Shown here: positions 8,439-16,747 of the stretch, one piece after another
Layout of the letters: each line of letters opens with the position of its first letter
How positions within the stretch are numbered: the stretch's first letter is position 1
Source of the DNA: Mesorhizobium comanense
Lineage (GTDB): Bacteria; Pseudomonadota; Alphaproteobacteria; Rhizobiales; Rhizobiaceae
Assembly (NCBI RefSeq): GCF_005503535.1
Contig: NZ_SCNN01000003.1
Location: 310,001 to 374,000, forward strand
Direction of reading: 5' to 3'
Length of the DNA: 64,000 nucleotides
Notes under the pieces: model-generated
Database searches by the model: none
The model's input: only the letters and a program-made list of their open reading frames with translations
What the model was told of the DNA's origin: nothing
Translations under genes and position numbers: made by a program

Positions 8439-10274
8439 TTGGCCAAGGACGCAAAATCAGCCAACACGGCAGGTTATACCTTCGTCGACCACAAATTCGA
8501 CGTGGTGGTCGTCGGCGCCGGAGGGGCCGGCCTGCGCGCCACGCTCGGCATGGCCGAACAGGGCCTGCGCACCGCCTGCATCACCAAGGTGTTCCCGACC
8601 CGCTCGCACACGGTGGCGGCGCAAGGCGGCATCGCCGCATCGCTGTCCAACATGGGCCCGGATTCCTGGCAGTGGCACATGTACGACACCGTCAAGGGCT
8701 CGGACTGGCTGGGCGATGTCGACGCCATGGAATATCTGGTGCGCGAGGCGCCGGCGGCGGTCTACGAGCTCGAGCATTATGGCGTGCCGTTCTCGCGCAC
8801 CGAGGAAGGCAAGATCTACCAGCGGCCGTTCGGCGGCCACATGATGAATTACGGCGACGGTCCGCCCGTGCAGCGCACCTGCGCCGCCGCCGACCGCACC
8901 GGCCACGCCATCCTGCACACGCTCTACGGCCAGTCGCTGAAGAACAACGCGCAGTTCTTCATCGAGTATTTCGCGCTCGACCTGATCATGGAGCCGGACG
9001 GCACCTGCACCGGCGTCGTCGCCTGGAACCTCGACGACGGCACCATCCATCGTTTTTCGGCCAAGACGGTGGTGCTGGCGACCGGCGGCTATGGCCGCGC
9101 CTATTTCTCGGCGACCTCGGCGCATACCTGCACCGGCGACGGTGGCGGCATGGCGGCCAGGGCCGGCTTCCCGCTGCAGGACATGGAGTTCGTGCAGTTC
9201 CATCCGACCGGCATCTACGGCGCCGGTTGCCTGATCACGGAGGGCGCGCGCGGCGAGGGCGGCTATCTCGTCAATTCCGAGGGTGAGCGCTTCATGGAGC
9301 GCTACGCGCCATCGGCCAAGGATCTTGCCTCGCGCGACGTCGTCTCGCGCTGCATGACGCTGGAAATCCGGGAAGGGCGTGGCGTCGGCAAGAAGAAGGA
9401 TCATATCTTTCTCCACCTCGATCACCTCGATCCGGCGGTCTTGCACGAAAGGCTCCCGGGCATTTCGGAATCAGCAAAAATCTTCGCCGGCGTCGACCTG
9501 ACCAAGGAGCCGATCCCGGTGCTGCCGACGGTGCACTACAATATGGGTGGCGTGCCGACCAACTACTGGGGCGAGGTGCTGAACCCGACGGCGAAGGATC
9601 CCGACAAGGTGTCGCCCGGCCTGATGGCGGTGGGCGAGGCCGGCTGCGCCTCGGTGCACGGCGCCAACCGGCTCGGCTCCAATTCGCTGATCGATCTCGT
9701 CGTCTTCGGCCGCGCCGCGGCGATCCGCGCCGGCCAGGTCATCGACCGCAAGTCGGCCATCCCTTCGCCCAACGAGGCCTCGGTCGAGAAGATCATGGAT
9801 CGCTTCGACAAATTGCGTCATGCCAACGGCTCGACGCCGACGGCGGTGCTGCGCGAAAAGATGCAGAAGGCCATGCAGGAAGACGCCGCCGTGTTCCGCA
9901 CGCAGGAGTCGCTGGAGAACGGCTGCAAGCGCATCTCGGAAATCTGGGGCGAGCTCAAGGACATCAAGGTCTCCGACCGCTCGATGATCTGGAACTCCGA
10001 CCTGGTCGAGACGCTGGAGCTGGAAAACCTGATGGCCAACGCCATCACCACCGTCTATGGCGCCGAGGCGCGCAAGGAGAGCCGTGGCGCGCATGCACGG
10101 GAGGATTTTTCCGCCCGCGACGACACCAACTGGCGCAAGCACACGCTGGCCCGGCTCAGCGAGGACGGCAAGGTGACGCTGAGCTACCGGCCGGTGCACA
10201 CCGAGCCGCTGCTGGCCGAAAAGGACGGCGGCATCAGCCTGGCCAAGATCGCGCCGAAGGCCCGGGTGTATTGA
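8439..10274 (+). CDS. sdhA: Succinate dehydrogenase flavoprotein subunit
   Basis: Catalytic subunit of complex II; oxidises succinate to fumarate and carries covalent FAD, on the cytoplasmic face of the inner membrane. At 611 residues it has the usual length. The dinucleotide fold is [12 protein letters not shown] near residues 22-33, the FAD-linking histidine is in the motif [10 protein letters not shown], and the active-site block REDFSARDD is near the C terminus (about residue 550). The start is TTG, placed by the family N terminus and by the overlap with the GGAGG site at the end of sdhD. A DUF3052 gene, not sdhB, follows directly. Confidence 0.98.
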   Translation: MAKDAKSANTAGYTFVDHKFDVVVVGAGGAGLRATLGMAEQGLRTACITKVFPTRSHTVAAQGGIAASLSNMGPDSWQWHMYDTVKGSDWLGDVDAMEYLVREAPAAVYELEHYGVPFSRTEEGKIYQRPFGGHMMNYGDGPPVQRTCAAADRTGHAILHTLYGQSLKNNAQFFIEYFALDLIMEPDGTCTGVVAWNLDDGTIHRFSAKTVVLATGGYGRAYFSATSAHTCTGDGGGMAARAGFPLQDMEFVQFHPTGIYGAGCLITEGARGEGGYLVNSEGERFMERYAPSAKDLASRDVVSRCMTLEIREGRGVGKKKDHIFLHLDHLDPAVLHERLPGISESAKIFAGVDLTKEPIPVLPTVHYNMGGVPTNYWGEVLNPTAKDPDKVSPGLMAVGEAGCASVHGANRLGSNSLIDLVVFGRAAAIRAGQVIDRKSAIPSPNEASVEKIMDRFDKLRHANGSTPTAVLREKMQKAMQEDAAVFRTQESLENGCKRISEIWGELKDIKVSDRSMIWNSDLVETLELENLMANAITTVYGAEARKESRGAHAREDFSARDDTNWRKHTLARLSEDGKVTLSYRPVHTEPLLAEKDGGISLAKIAPKARVY

Positions 10275-10275
10275 T

Positions 10276-10713
10276 ATGGCACCGGCGGCAGCGGGATATT
10301 CCGGCAAGCCCCTTCCGGCCAAGCTCGGCCTGAAGGACGGCATGACGGCCGCCTTCATCGCATTGCCGCCGGAACTCGACGATCTCGCCCGGGCCGTGGA
10401 TTTCGCCGGGGTCGACCGGCTGGCCGACTGGTCCGGCATCTCGGGCGCCCACCAGAAATACGATGCCGTGCATGCCTTCACCCGGCAGCGCGCCGAGATC
10501 GAGGATCGCCTTGGCGATGTGGAGGCGGCGATCAGGCGCGATGGCATGGTCTGGGTCTCCTGGCCCAAGAAAGCCTCGAAAGTGGCCACCGACGTCACCG
10601 AGGGCGTCGTCCGCGCCGAGGCGCTGAAACGCGACCTTGTCGACGTCAAGGTCGCCGCCGTGAATGAAATCTGGTCCGGGCTGAAGCTCGTCATCCGAAA
10701 GGACCTGAGGTAA
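10276..10713 (+). CDS. DUF3052 protein inside the sdh operon
   Basis: A 145-residue soluble protein of the DUF3052 family, recognised by the N-terminal [18 protein letters not shown], the central [21 protein letters not shown] block and the C-terminal [20 protein letters not shown] block. The family's biochemical role is not established. Its ATG begins one base after the sdhA stop codon, and its TAA overlaps the ATG of sdhB (TAATG), so its translation is likely coupled to both SDH catalytic subunits. That position suggests a role tied to complex II or its assembly, but this is an inference from position only. Confidence 0.85.
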   Translation: MAPAAAGYSGKPLPAKLGLKDGMTAAFIALPPELDDLARAVDFAGVDRLADWSGISGAHQKYDAVHAFTRQRAEIEDRLGDVEAAIRRDGMVWVSWPKKASKVATDVTEGVVRAEALKRDLVDVKVAAVNEIWSGLKLVIRKDLR

Positions 10714-11492
10714 TGGTCGAACTCACGCTTCCCAAGAATTCGAAGGTCCAGCAGGGCAAGACCTGGCCGAAGCCGGAAGGCGCGACCAATTTGCGCGAGT
10801 ACCGGATCTACCGCTGGTCGCCGGACGATGACGAGAACCCGCGCATCGACACCTATTTCGTCGACATGGACGATTGCGGACCGATGGTGCTCGACGCGCT
10901 GTTGTGGATCAAGAACAAGATCGATCCGACGCTGACCCTGCGCCGTTCCTGCCGCGAAGGCATTTGCGGCTCGTGCGCCATGAACATCGACGGATCCAAC
11001 ACGCTGGCCTGCACCAAGGGGTGCGACGACATTTCCGGTGCGGTCAAGGTCTACCCGCTGCCGCACATGCCCGTCATCAAGGACCTGGTGCCCGACCTCA
11101 CCAATTTCTACGCCCAGCACGCCTCGATCCAGCCCTGGCTGCAGACGGTCTCGCCGACGCCCGCCAAGGAATGGCTGCAGAGCCATGAGGACCGCGAAAA
11201 GCTCGACGGGCTCTACGAGTGCATCCTGTGCGCTTGCTGTTCGACCTCCTGCCCGAGCTACTGGTGGAACGGCGATCGCTATCTCGGCCCGGCGACCCTC
11301 CTGCAGGCCTATCGCTGGCTGATCGACAGCCGCGACGAAGCCAAGGGCGAGCGGCTCGACAATCTGGAAGACCCGTTCCGGCTCTACCGCTGCCACACCA
11401 TCATGAACTGCGCGCAGACCTGCCCCAAGGGCCTCAACCCGGCCAAGGCGATCGCCGAGATCAAGAAGATGATGGTGGAGAGAAGGGTCTGA
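10713..11492 (+). CDS. sdhB: Succinate dehydrogenase iron-sulfur subunit
   Basis: Electron-transfer subunit of complex II with three Fe-S clusters, passing electrons from FAD to ubiquinone. The [2Fe-2S] ligands are C80, C85, C88 and C100. The second domain has [16 protein letters not shown] and [17 protein letters not shown], the ligands of the [4Fe-4S] and [3Fe-4S] clusters. Length 259 residues is normal. Its start overlaps the DUF3052 stop, and its own stop overlaps the most probable start of the next gene. Confidence 0.98.
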   Translation: MVELTLPKNSKVQQGKTWPKPEGATNLREYRIYRWSPDDDENPRIDTYFVDMDDCGPMVLDALLWIKNKIDPTLTLRRSCREGICGSCAMNIDGSNTLACTKGCDDISGAVKVYPLPHMPVIKDLVPDLTNFYAQHASIQPWLQTVSPTPAKEWLQSHEDREKLDGLYECILCACCSTSCPSYWWNGDRYLGPATLLQAYRWLIDSRDEAKGERLDNLEDPFRLYRCHTIMNCAQTCPKGLNPAKAIAEIKKMMVERRV

Positions 11493-12307
11493 CGCCGACG
11501 TTACCCGCGGACTTCTCCCAGGACGCCGTCGCGGCCATCCGGGCGCGGCTCGATCTTGTGCGAAGCCAAGGTGTGGAAATCCTGTTTGCCATCGAGAGCG
11601 GCAGCCGCGCTTGGGGATTTCCCTCGCCCGACAGCGATTATGACTGCCGCTTTGTCTACATCAGGCCGGTGTCGGATCACCTCGCGCTGCAACAGCCGCG
11701 CGACGTGATCGAGTTTCCGATCGAAGGCGAGATCGATGCCGGGGGCTGGGATCTGCGCAAGGCCTTGCTGCTGGCGCTCGGTGGCAATGCGGTCATCGTC
11801 GAATGGGCAAAATCGCCCATCGTCTATGAGGAAGTCACGGGATTTCGCGCGCGGCTGCTCGACCTGCTGGCCGGGATCGTCGATCCGGGAAAGGTATCGC
11901 ACCACTATCTCGGCCTGGCGCGCTCGCATGTCGCCAAGATCGGTAGTTTTTCCGGCGAGGTGAAGCTGAAGAAGCTGTTCTATTTGATCCGCCCGCTGGT
12001 CGCGCTGGACTGGATGGAACAGCGTGGCTTTGCCGACCTGCCGCCGATGAATCTTGGCGAATGCCTTGACCAGACGGACGTGCCGGCGCCGGCAGCAGAG
12101 GAAATCCGGGGGCTGATCGAAAGGAAAAGCCAGACGCGGGAGATGGGGTCCGGTGTCATCCCGACGGCAATCGCGCACTACCTCGAAGCGCGCTATGGTC
12201 ACCACGAAATGAACCTCGCCGCCACGATCAGGGATGAGGCCCGCCAAGCGCGCAAATATGCTCTTGCAACTGAATTTTACCGCCGGGAGGCTGAACAATT
12301 TCCATGA
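11489..12307 (+). CDS. RlaP-like nucleotidyltransferase, probable CTG start
   Basis: Predicted nucleotidyltransferase of the DNA polymerase beta superfamily, close to the RlaP/YcgL group. The catalytic core is visible as [20 protein letters not shown], with the GS motif and the two metal-binding Asp residues (SDYD). The remainder is a helical domain of about 200 residues. Start choice is difficult: the conserved N-terminal helix begins before the first GTG (11558), and no ATG, GTG or TTG lies between it and sdhB. A CTG at 11489 overlapping the sdhB stop (CTGA) has GGAGAGAAGG just upstream and is the best candidate. The stop overlaps the ATG of the next gene (ATGA). Substrate unknown. Confidence 0.75.
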   Translation: MTPTLPADFSQDAVAAIRARLDLVRSQGVEILFAIESGSRAWGFPSPDSDYDCRFVYIRPVSDHLALQQPRDVIEFPIEGEIDAGGWDLRKALLLALGGNAVIVEWAKSPIVYEEVTGFRARLLDLLAGIVDPGKVSHHYLGLARSHVAKIGSFSGEVKLKKLFYLIRPLVALDWMEQRGFADLPPMNLGECLDQTDVPAPAAEEIRGLIERKSQTREMGSGVIPTAIAHYLEARYGHHEMNLAATIRDEARQARKYALATEFYRREAEQFP

Positions 12308-12939
12308 GCGAAGACCTTCCCATTCTGTCTCCCGCCGAGGCGCGGGTGCTTGGATGCCTTATCGAGAAGAAGGAACTGACGCCGGACGTCTACCCGCTGA
12401 CGCTCAACGCGGCACTCGCCGCCGCAAATCAGAAGACGGCGCGCGAGCCTGTCATGGCGCTGGAGCAGACGGAGGTGCACCGGGCGCTCAAGCTGCTCGA
12501 GCAGAAGGGGCTGGTGCGGCAGATGTTCGGTTCGCGGGTGGAGCGTTACGAGCATCAGATGGCGCAGCGCTTCTCGCTGACCACGCCGCAGTCCGCGCTG
12601 CTCGGCCTGCTCCTGCTGCGCGGACCGCAGACCGCGCATGAGCTGTTGGCGCGAAGCGAGCGCATGGCGCGGTTTTCCTCGATCGAAGACCTGCGCGGCG
12701 AACTCGACATGCTGATCGGCCGCCGGCCGCCGCTGGTTCAGGAGATTCCGCGTGGCCCGGGCCAGCGCGAGGACCGCTACGTGCATCTTTTGAGCGGCGC
12801 GCCGCAGATTGCGCCAGCCGCGGTGTACCAGGCCCAGCCCTCGCCGGCCTCGGATCTCGAAGAGCGCATCATCGCCCTCGAAGAGGAAGTCGCGAGGCTG
12901 CGCGCCAGCATCGAAGCTCTGACTGGCAAAGGTTCCTGA
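12304..12939 (+). CDS. YceH / DUF480 family protein
   Basis: A 211-residue protein of the YceH family (DUF480), with two winged-helix-like domains. Signature segments are LSPAEARVLGCLIEKKELTPDVYPLTLNA (split here for description) at the N terminus, a VHRALKLLEQKGLVR helix-turn-helix-like segment around residues 58-72, and the second repeat LRGPQTAHEL. The last 35 residues form a predicted coiled coil (LEERIIALEEEVARLRASIEAL). Function is unknown; the fold suggests DNA or protein binding. It overlaps the nucleotidyltransferase by four bases, so it belongs to the end of the sdh-led transcription unit or to a unit with that gene. Confidence 0.85.
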   Translation: MSEDLPILSPAEARVLGCLIEKKELTPDVYPLTLNAALAAANQKTAREPVMALEQTEVHRALKLLEQKGLVRQMFGSRVERYEHQMAQRFSLTTPQSALLGLLLLRGPQTAHELLARSERMARFSSIEDLRGELDMLIGRRPPLVQEIPRGPGQREDRYVHLLSGAPQIAPAAVYQAQPSPASDLEERIIALEEEVARLRASIEALTGKGS

Positions 12940-13092
12940 CGGCCCTTGGACGCCGGCGGAAAGGGCGCCAAGGCTCGACCGCCTTACCGCCTCACCTTCG
13001 CCGGCCCGCACCGGATTGACGCCGACGCGGCCGGACAGGCCGCAGCATAGAACCGGCGCGCCAGGGAAAGGCGTCGCGCGCCCTTGCCAGCC

Positions 13093-13245
13093 TCATGGCT
13101 GACGCTCTCCGGCGCGCGGCGGCAGCTTCAGGTCGCGATGATCGGCAACGGTTTTGCCGAGGGCGATGGACAGCAGATAGACGCGCGGATTGAAGCCTGC
13201 CGATGCGAGACCCGACAGTGTCTTCAACAGTTGCAAATGATACAT
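13093..13245 (-). CDS. Small 50-residue hypothetical protein
   Basis: A short open frame on the minus strand that begins with ATG behind a GAGGGGG sequence five bases upstream. The product starts MYHLQLLKTLSGLASAGFNP and has one moderately hydrophobic stretch (residues 22-30, VYLLSIALG), then a charged tail ending in RAGERQP. It is the only coding-like signal in the 520-base stretch between YceH and the AraC regulator. No family is recognised; the ribosome site and amino-acid composition favour a real gene, but this could be chance. Confidence 0.45.
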   Translation of the reverse strand: MYHLQLLKTLSGLASAGFNPRVYLLSIALGKTVADHRDLKLPPRAGERQP

Positions 13246-13419
13246 CGAACCCCCTCGTGGTTGTTTGCGACGCGTCTCCGTACGGGAGCGCGCCGCAAGC
13301 TAGGGGGATTGAAGAGGGGCAGCTTGGACGCAGCGGCCCTAAAAGCGGTCAAAACGGCCCTGTATTGACGTTTTGGGCGCTCCGGCGCATATGAGCGCCC
13401 TCGTAATCGACCGTGATCC

Positions 13420-13448
13420 TTTCCAAAAACCGGCCCCCCTTTTGGAAA
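13420..13448. promoter_or_regulatory. Inverted repeat before the AraC gene
   Basis: A perfect 9-bp inverted repeat, TTTCCAAAA (13420-13428) and TTTTGGAAA (13440-13448), with an 11-base spacer, ends 14 bases before the AraC-family start. It could be an operator or, less likely, a terminator for an upstream transcript. Confidence 0.4.
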
Positions 13449-13462
13449 TCATGGTCTGAGGC

Positions 13463-14449
13463 ATGGGGGTGCCGGTGACTGCGACGATGAAGGGGCCGTC
13501 CGCCGCGTTCAGGCTGACGACGGACATGGTTTCGGAGCGCGACCGCGTCGAGGTCATGCGTGAGGTCTATGGCCGCACCGTGCTCAAGGTCGACCTCGAT
13601 CCGCTCGGTCCCACCCGGGTCGACATAAAGGTGCGCGCCTTGCCTGGTCTCGGCATCGCTACCGGCACCTGTTCGGAATTCCGCGTCCATCACTCGACGT
13701 CGCTGATCGAAAGCGATGACCTCATCCTGCTGGCGGCCCTCGATGGCGCGAGCGTGATGAAGCATCGCGGCCGCGAGGAGGCGGTCGGCAATGGCCAGGC
13801 ATTGATGATGAGTGGCGAAGAGGTCGGCCTCAACCTCATCCAGCCTGGCGGCCTTCGCTTCGTCAATATGAGCTTTTCGCTGAAGCAGCTTTCACCGCTG
13901 ATCGGCGATCCGGCCCAGGTCCTGATGCGGCCGCTGCCTGCGGGCAGCGGGGCGATGCGGCTGCTGCTCGACTATGTGCAGTCCATCCAGGATGCCGGCG
14001 ACGCGCTGACGCCGGAGGCCTTGCACCTGGCGACGACGCATATGTTCGATCTCGCCGCTTTGGCCATGGGTGCGACCCGGGACGCGGCGGAAATCGCGCG
14101 CGGACGCGGCGTGCGCGTGGCGCGGCTGCGCGCCATCAAGGCCGACATAGTAGCCCATGGCGGGCACGGCGATCTTTCGGCCGAGGATATCGCCCGCCGG
14201 CACCGTCTTTCCGCCCGCTACGTGCGCAAGCTGTTCGAGGGCGAGGGCATGTCGCTGTCGGACTTCATGCTGCGTCAACGCCTGCTGCGCGCGCATCGCA
14301 TGCTCTCGGATCCGCGTCATGCCGGCCGCAGCATCACCGCGATCGCCTTCGAGGCCGGCTTCAACGACCTGTCCCATTTCAACCGGGCTTTTCGCCGATG
14401 CTACGATGCAACGCCTTCCGATGTGCGGGCCGCCGCGTTGAAGGACTGA
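13463..14449 (+). CDS. AraC-family transcriptional regulator
   Basis: A 328-residue DNA-binding regulator. The N-terminal 200 residues resemble the AraC_binding_2-like ligand/effector domain (similar in layout to FeaR/OxyR-independent stress regulators, with a RVHHSTSLI segment). The C-terminal double helix-turn-helix spans about residues 232-325, with LSAEDIARRHRLSARYVRKLF as the first reader and the conserved second motif ITAIAFEAGFNDLSHFNRAFRRCYDATPSDVR. The ATG at 13463 is taken; an in-frame ATG eight codons later is an alternative. It is convergent with osmC and shows no adjacent target apart from the inverted repeat upstream. Confidence 0.85.
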   Translation: MGVPVTATMKGPSAAFRLTTDMVSERDRVEVMREVYGRTVLKVDLDPLGPTRVDIKVRALPGLGIATGTCSEFRVHHSTSLIESDDLILLAALDGASVMKHRGREEAVGNGQALMMSGEEVGLNLIQPGGLRFVNMSFSLKQLSPLIGDPAQVLMRPLPAGSGAMRLLLDYVQSIQDAGDALTPEALHLATTHMFDLAALAMGATRDAAEIARGRGVRVARLRAIKADIVAHGGHGDLSAEDIARRHRLSARYVRKLFEGEGMSLSDFMLRQRLLRAHRMLSDPRHAGRSITAIAFEAGFNDLSHFNRAFRRCYDATPSDVRAAALKD

Positions 14450-14459
14450 TCTTCAAGAT

Positions 14460-14488
14460 GCGAGCGCCAGCCCGAAGCCGGCGCTCGC
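14460..14488. terminator. Inverted repeat between convergent genes
   Basis: A 9-bp stem, GCGAGCGCC (14460-14468) with GGCGCTCGC (14480-14488), lies between the convergent AraC and osmC stops. It has no T run, so it may be a weak or Rho-assisted bidirectional terminator. Confidence 0.4.
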
Positions 14489-14504
14489 GATCGCGCCGTC
14501 CCGC

Positions 14505-14930
14505 TCAACCCAGCCTGGCGTCGAGCGATACCTTGATGGCGCCGAGGGCTTTCGAGACCGGGCATTCGGCCTTGGCTTTTTCGGCCAGTTCCTTGAATTT
14601 CGCGGCATCGATGCCGGGCACCTTGCCGACCAGCGTGATAGCGCTGCCGGTAATGCCGGTGCCGGGGACCAGCGTCACCACGGCCTTGGCGTCGAGTTCG
14701 GCCGCGGGCGTGCCGTTCTCGGCCAGGAAGTGCGAAAGCTGCATCGCGTAGCAGCCGGCGTGGGCGGCCGCGATCAGCTCTTCCGGATTGGTGCCGGATT
14801 TGCCGGTCTCGTCCTGGAAGCGCATCTTGAACGAATAGGGCGCTGCCTTGAGCGCGCCGCTCTGCGTATCGAGCGTGCCCTTGCCCTCGGTGAGATTGCC
14901 TTTCCAGACGGCGTTCGCTGTGCGGTCCAT
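14505..14930 (-). CDS. osmC: OsmC-family peroxiredoxin
   Basis: Thiol-dependent reductase of organic hydroperoxides, cytoplasmic. The 141-residue protein has the OsmC layout: an N-terminal strand region beginning RTANAVWKGNLTEGKGTLD, the first catalytic cysteine C60 in the helix AAAHAGCYAMQLSHFL, and the second C123 in ECPVSKAL. The motifs fit the OsmC subgroup better than Ohr. ATG at 14930 is set by an excellent GGAGGA site; the frame extends further upstream without a site. Convergent with the AraC gene. Confidence 0.92.
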   Translation of the reverse strand: MDRTANAVWKGNLTEGKGTLDTQSGALKAAPYSFKMRFQDETGKSGTNPEELIAAAHAGCYAMQLSHFLAENGTPAAELDAKAVVTLVPGTGITGSAITLVGKVPGIDAAKFKELAEKAKAECPVSKALGAIKVSLDARLG

Positions 14931-15149
14931 GGAGTCCTCCTTGGTTGTCGTGACCTTGTATCGCCGGGTCGAGCCCGGCGTCGGGTCAACTATAGCGCGG
15001 GCGTTCGCGAAGACCACTGCGCCGTTTGCAGCACACCACGATGACAGCGCGTCGCATCCCGAAAAAATAATCGTACAAAAATGTCGACTTCCGTCCGGTC
15101 AGTCCGTCCTGCGGTTGGCCATGTCATCGGTGGCTGGATGGAGGTTCGC

Positions 15150-15371
15150 ATGGACGATCTGTTTTTCACACTCTGGAAAAGACCTGGGCGCAGCGCCGGG
15201 CGAAGGCAGGATTTCTGGCTTGATCCGCCGGCCTCGGGCCTTGGGCGCCTTCTGGCCGCGCTCGCCATAATCGGAGCCTCGGCCTGCCTTCTCGAGCGCG
15301 CGGCCACCGGCAAGGCTGACATGCCCGTTACCGCATCCTATGGTTCATCGCAGCAAGGGAGCCCGAAATGA
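15150..15371 (+). CDS. Small membrane protein coupled to a YciI gene
   Basis: A 73-residue protein with one hydrophobic helix around residues 32-47 (LGRLLAALAIIGASACL), flanked by a positively charged N-terminal part (WKRPGRSAGRRQ) and a short polar tail. The ATG follows GGAGG by six bases. Its stop overlaps the start of the next gene in an ATGA arrangement, which supports real translation. No family is recognised. Confidence 0.6.
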   Translation: MDDLFFTLWKRPGRSAGRRQDFWLDPPASGLGRLLAALAIIGASACLLERAATGKADMPVTASYGSSQQGSPK

Positions 15372-15724
15372 AATATGTCTGTCTGGTCTATGGAGAGGAA
15401 AAGGACCTCCACGCCCTCACCGCCGAGCGGGGAGCCAAGCTCAATGCCGACTCGCTCGCCTATGACAGGACATTGGACCAGCAGGGCAAGCTGATCGTCG
15501 CAGAGGCGCTGCAGTCGGTGACGTCGGCCAAGACAGTACGGCGTCGCCAGGGCAAGCGGCTGGTCGTCGACGGTCCGTTCGCCGAAACCAAGGAGCAACT
15601 GCTTGGTTTCGTCATGGTCGAGGCCGGCACGCTCGATGAAGCGCTCGACATCGCCGCCGGCATCCCGCTGGCCGAAATCGGCACGGTCGAGGTGAGGGCT
15701 GTCTACGACATACCGGGGTCCTAA
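15368..15724 (+). CDS. YciI-family protein (DGPF type)
   Basis: A 118-residue protein of the YCII-related/DGPF group: N-terminal MKYVCLVYGEE, the hallmark VDGPFAETKEQLLGFVMVEA, and a C-terminal IGTVEVRAVYD strand. Members have a ferredoxin-like fold with a conserved His/Asp pocket and are usually of unknown function; they often neighbour ECF sigma factors, but none is present here. Translation is probably coupled to the preceding small membrane protein. Confidence 0.88.
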   Translation: MKYVCLVYGEEKDLHALTAERGAKLNADSLAYDRTLDQQGKLIVAEALQSVTSAKTVRRRQGKRLVVDGPFAETKEQLLGFVMVEAGTLDEALDIAAGIPLAEIGTVEVRAVYDIPGS

Positions 15725-15907
15725 GCGGAGCCGAACCGCGTGAAGTGGATCCGCATCCGGCTCCAGCATCGCCCGCCAGATCAGACTTGTTATCCGCCTA
15801 AGCTTCACCAGCCGTGAATTGAATTTTCTCCAGGCAAGGCAACTCACGCGTGTTGAAGCGAGGCGCCAGTTCTCATATCGTCGCCGCGATTTTGAGGGGA
15901 CCGTGCT

Positions 15908-16438
15908 ATGCCTTTCGTGATTGCTATCCTTGGCGCATTGGGCGCGGCGGCGTTCTGGTGGTACCGGATGAAGGCGATGAACGACGCCGCGCGCGAGGTC
16001 GCCGACGTCGTCGGCCGCGTGCAGGGCAACATCAGGCGCAAGAAGCTGCGCAAGCAGGCGGCGCTGTCGCCGCTGACGGCGATCGACGACCCGGTGGTGG
16101 CGGCCGCGACGCTGATCACCGCGATCGTGTCCGAGGATGGACCTGTCCTGCCGCAGCGCGAGGCGGTCATCCGCGAGGTGATTTCGCAAATCGCGGACGG
16201 CCCGAAGAAGACGGACGAGGCGGTCGTCTACGCCAAGTGGGCCGCCTCGCAGATCGACGACACGACCATCGTCATCGACAAGCTGGCGCCGTTCCTGCGC
16301 GAACGCCTCGATCCCCATGAAAGGGAAGACCTGCTGCAGATGCTGAACCGCGTGGCACAGGGCGGCGAGCAGCGCCTGAAGATACAGGACCAGCGGATCT
16401 TGAGGTTGCGGCAGAAACTCGGGTTCGAGGTGAATTGA
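15908..16438 (+). CDS. Membrane-anchored TerB-like protein
   Basis: A 176-residue protein with one N-terminal transmembrane helix (residues 2-20, PFVIAILGALGAAAFWWY), a basic segment (NIRRKKLRKQ) and a helical C-terminal domain. The block DDPVVAAATLITAIVSEDGPVLPQREAVIREVI resembles TerB-like all-alpha domains, similar in style to the gene at 39572. The match is by eye and the role is unknown. Confidence 0.55.
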   Translation: MPFVIAILGALGAAAFWWYRMKAMNDAAREVADVVGRVQGNIRRKKLRKQAALSPLTAIDDPVVAAATLITAIVSEDGPVLPQREAVIREVISQIADGPKKTDEAVVYAKWAASQIDDTTIVIDKLAPFLRERLDPHEREDLLQMLNRVAQGGEQRLKIQDQRILRLRQKLGFEVN

Positions 16439-16494
16439 GCTGCGTTGATATTCGAGGTCGTGGCTTCGGGCTCAACTCATCTACAATCGTTTGC

Positions 16495-16668
16495 GCCGCC
16501 CCTACCTGCCTGCCGGCATCCTCTCCCCGTATAGGGACGGGGAGAGGGGCGCTGTATAAGCTATTTCGCCAATCGCCGACGCTGCAAGGAAAACGCCGAG
16601 GCTGCGGCCAGCCCTTTCTCCCCGTCACTATACGGGGAGAAATGCCCGGCAGGGCAATGAGGGGCGGC
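16495..16668. repeat. RIME-like intergenic mosaic repeat, copy 1
   Basis: A 174-bp element bounded by inverted ends GCCGCCCCT and AGGGGCGGC. Inside each end is a hairpin: CTCTCCCCGT...ACGGGGAGAG on the left and TCTCCCCGT...ACGGGGAGA on the right, with the arm ATGCCCGGCAGGGCA on the right. The central part (TTTCGCCAATCGCCGACGCTG) matches the centre of the second copy at 60733-60887. This is the style of the rhizobial intergenic mosaic elements. It fills the gap after the TerB-like gene. Confidence 0.75.
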
Positions 16669-16747
16669 ACTGACGTTCGATACTCTGGCCCCTCATGTTG
16701 AGCTCACAGTTAGTGCTCCGATCGGCAGCCAGGCGACGCAGCTTCGC

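Noticed and set aside
13084..13394. Plus-strand frames in the gap before the AraC gene
   Set aside because: No ribosome site and poor composition; the minus-strand 50-residue frame is better supported.
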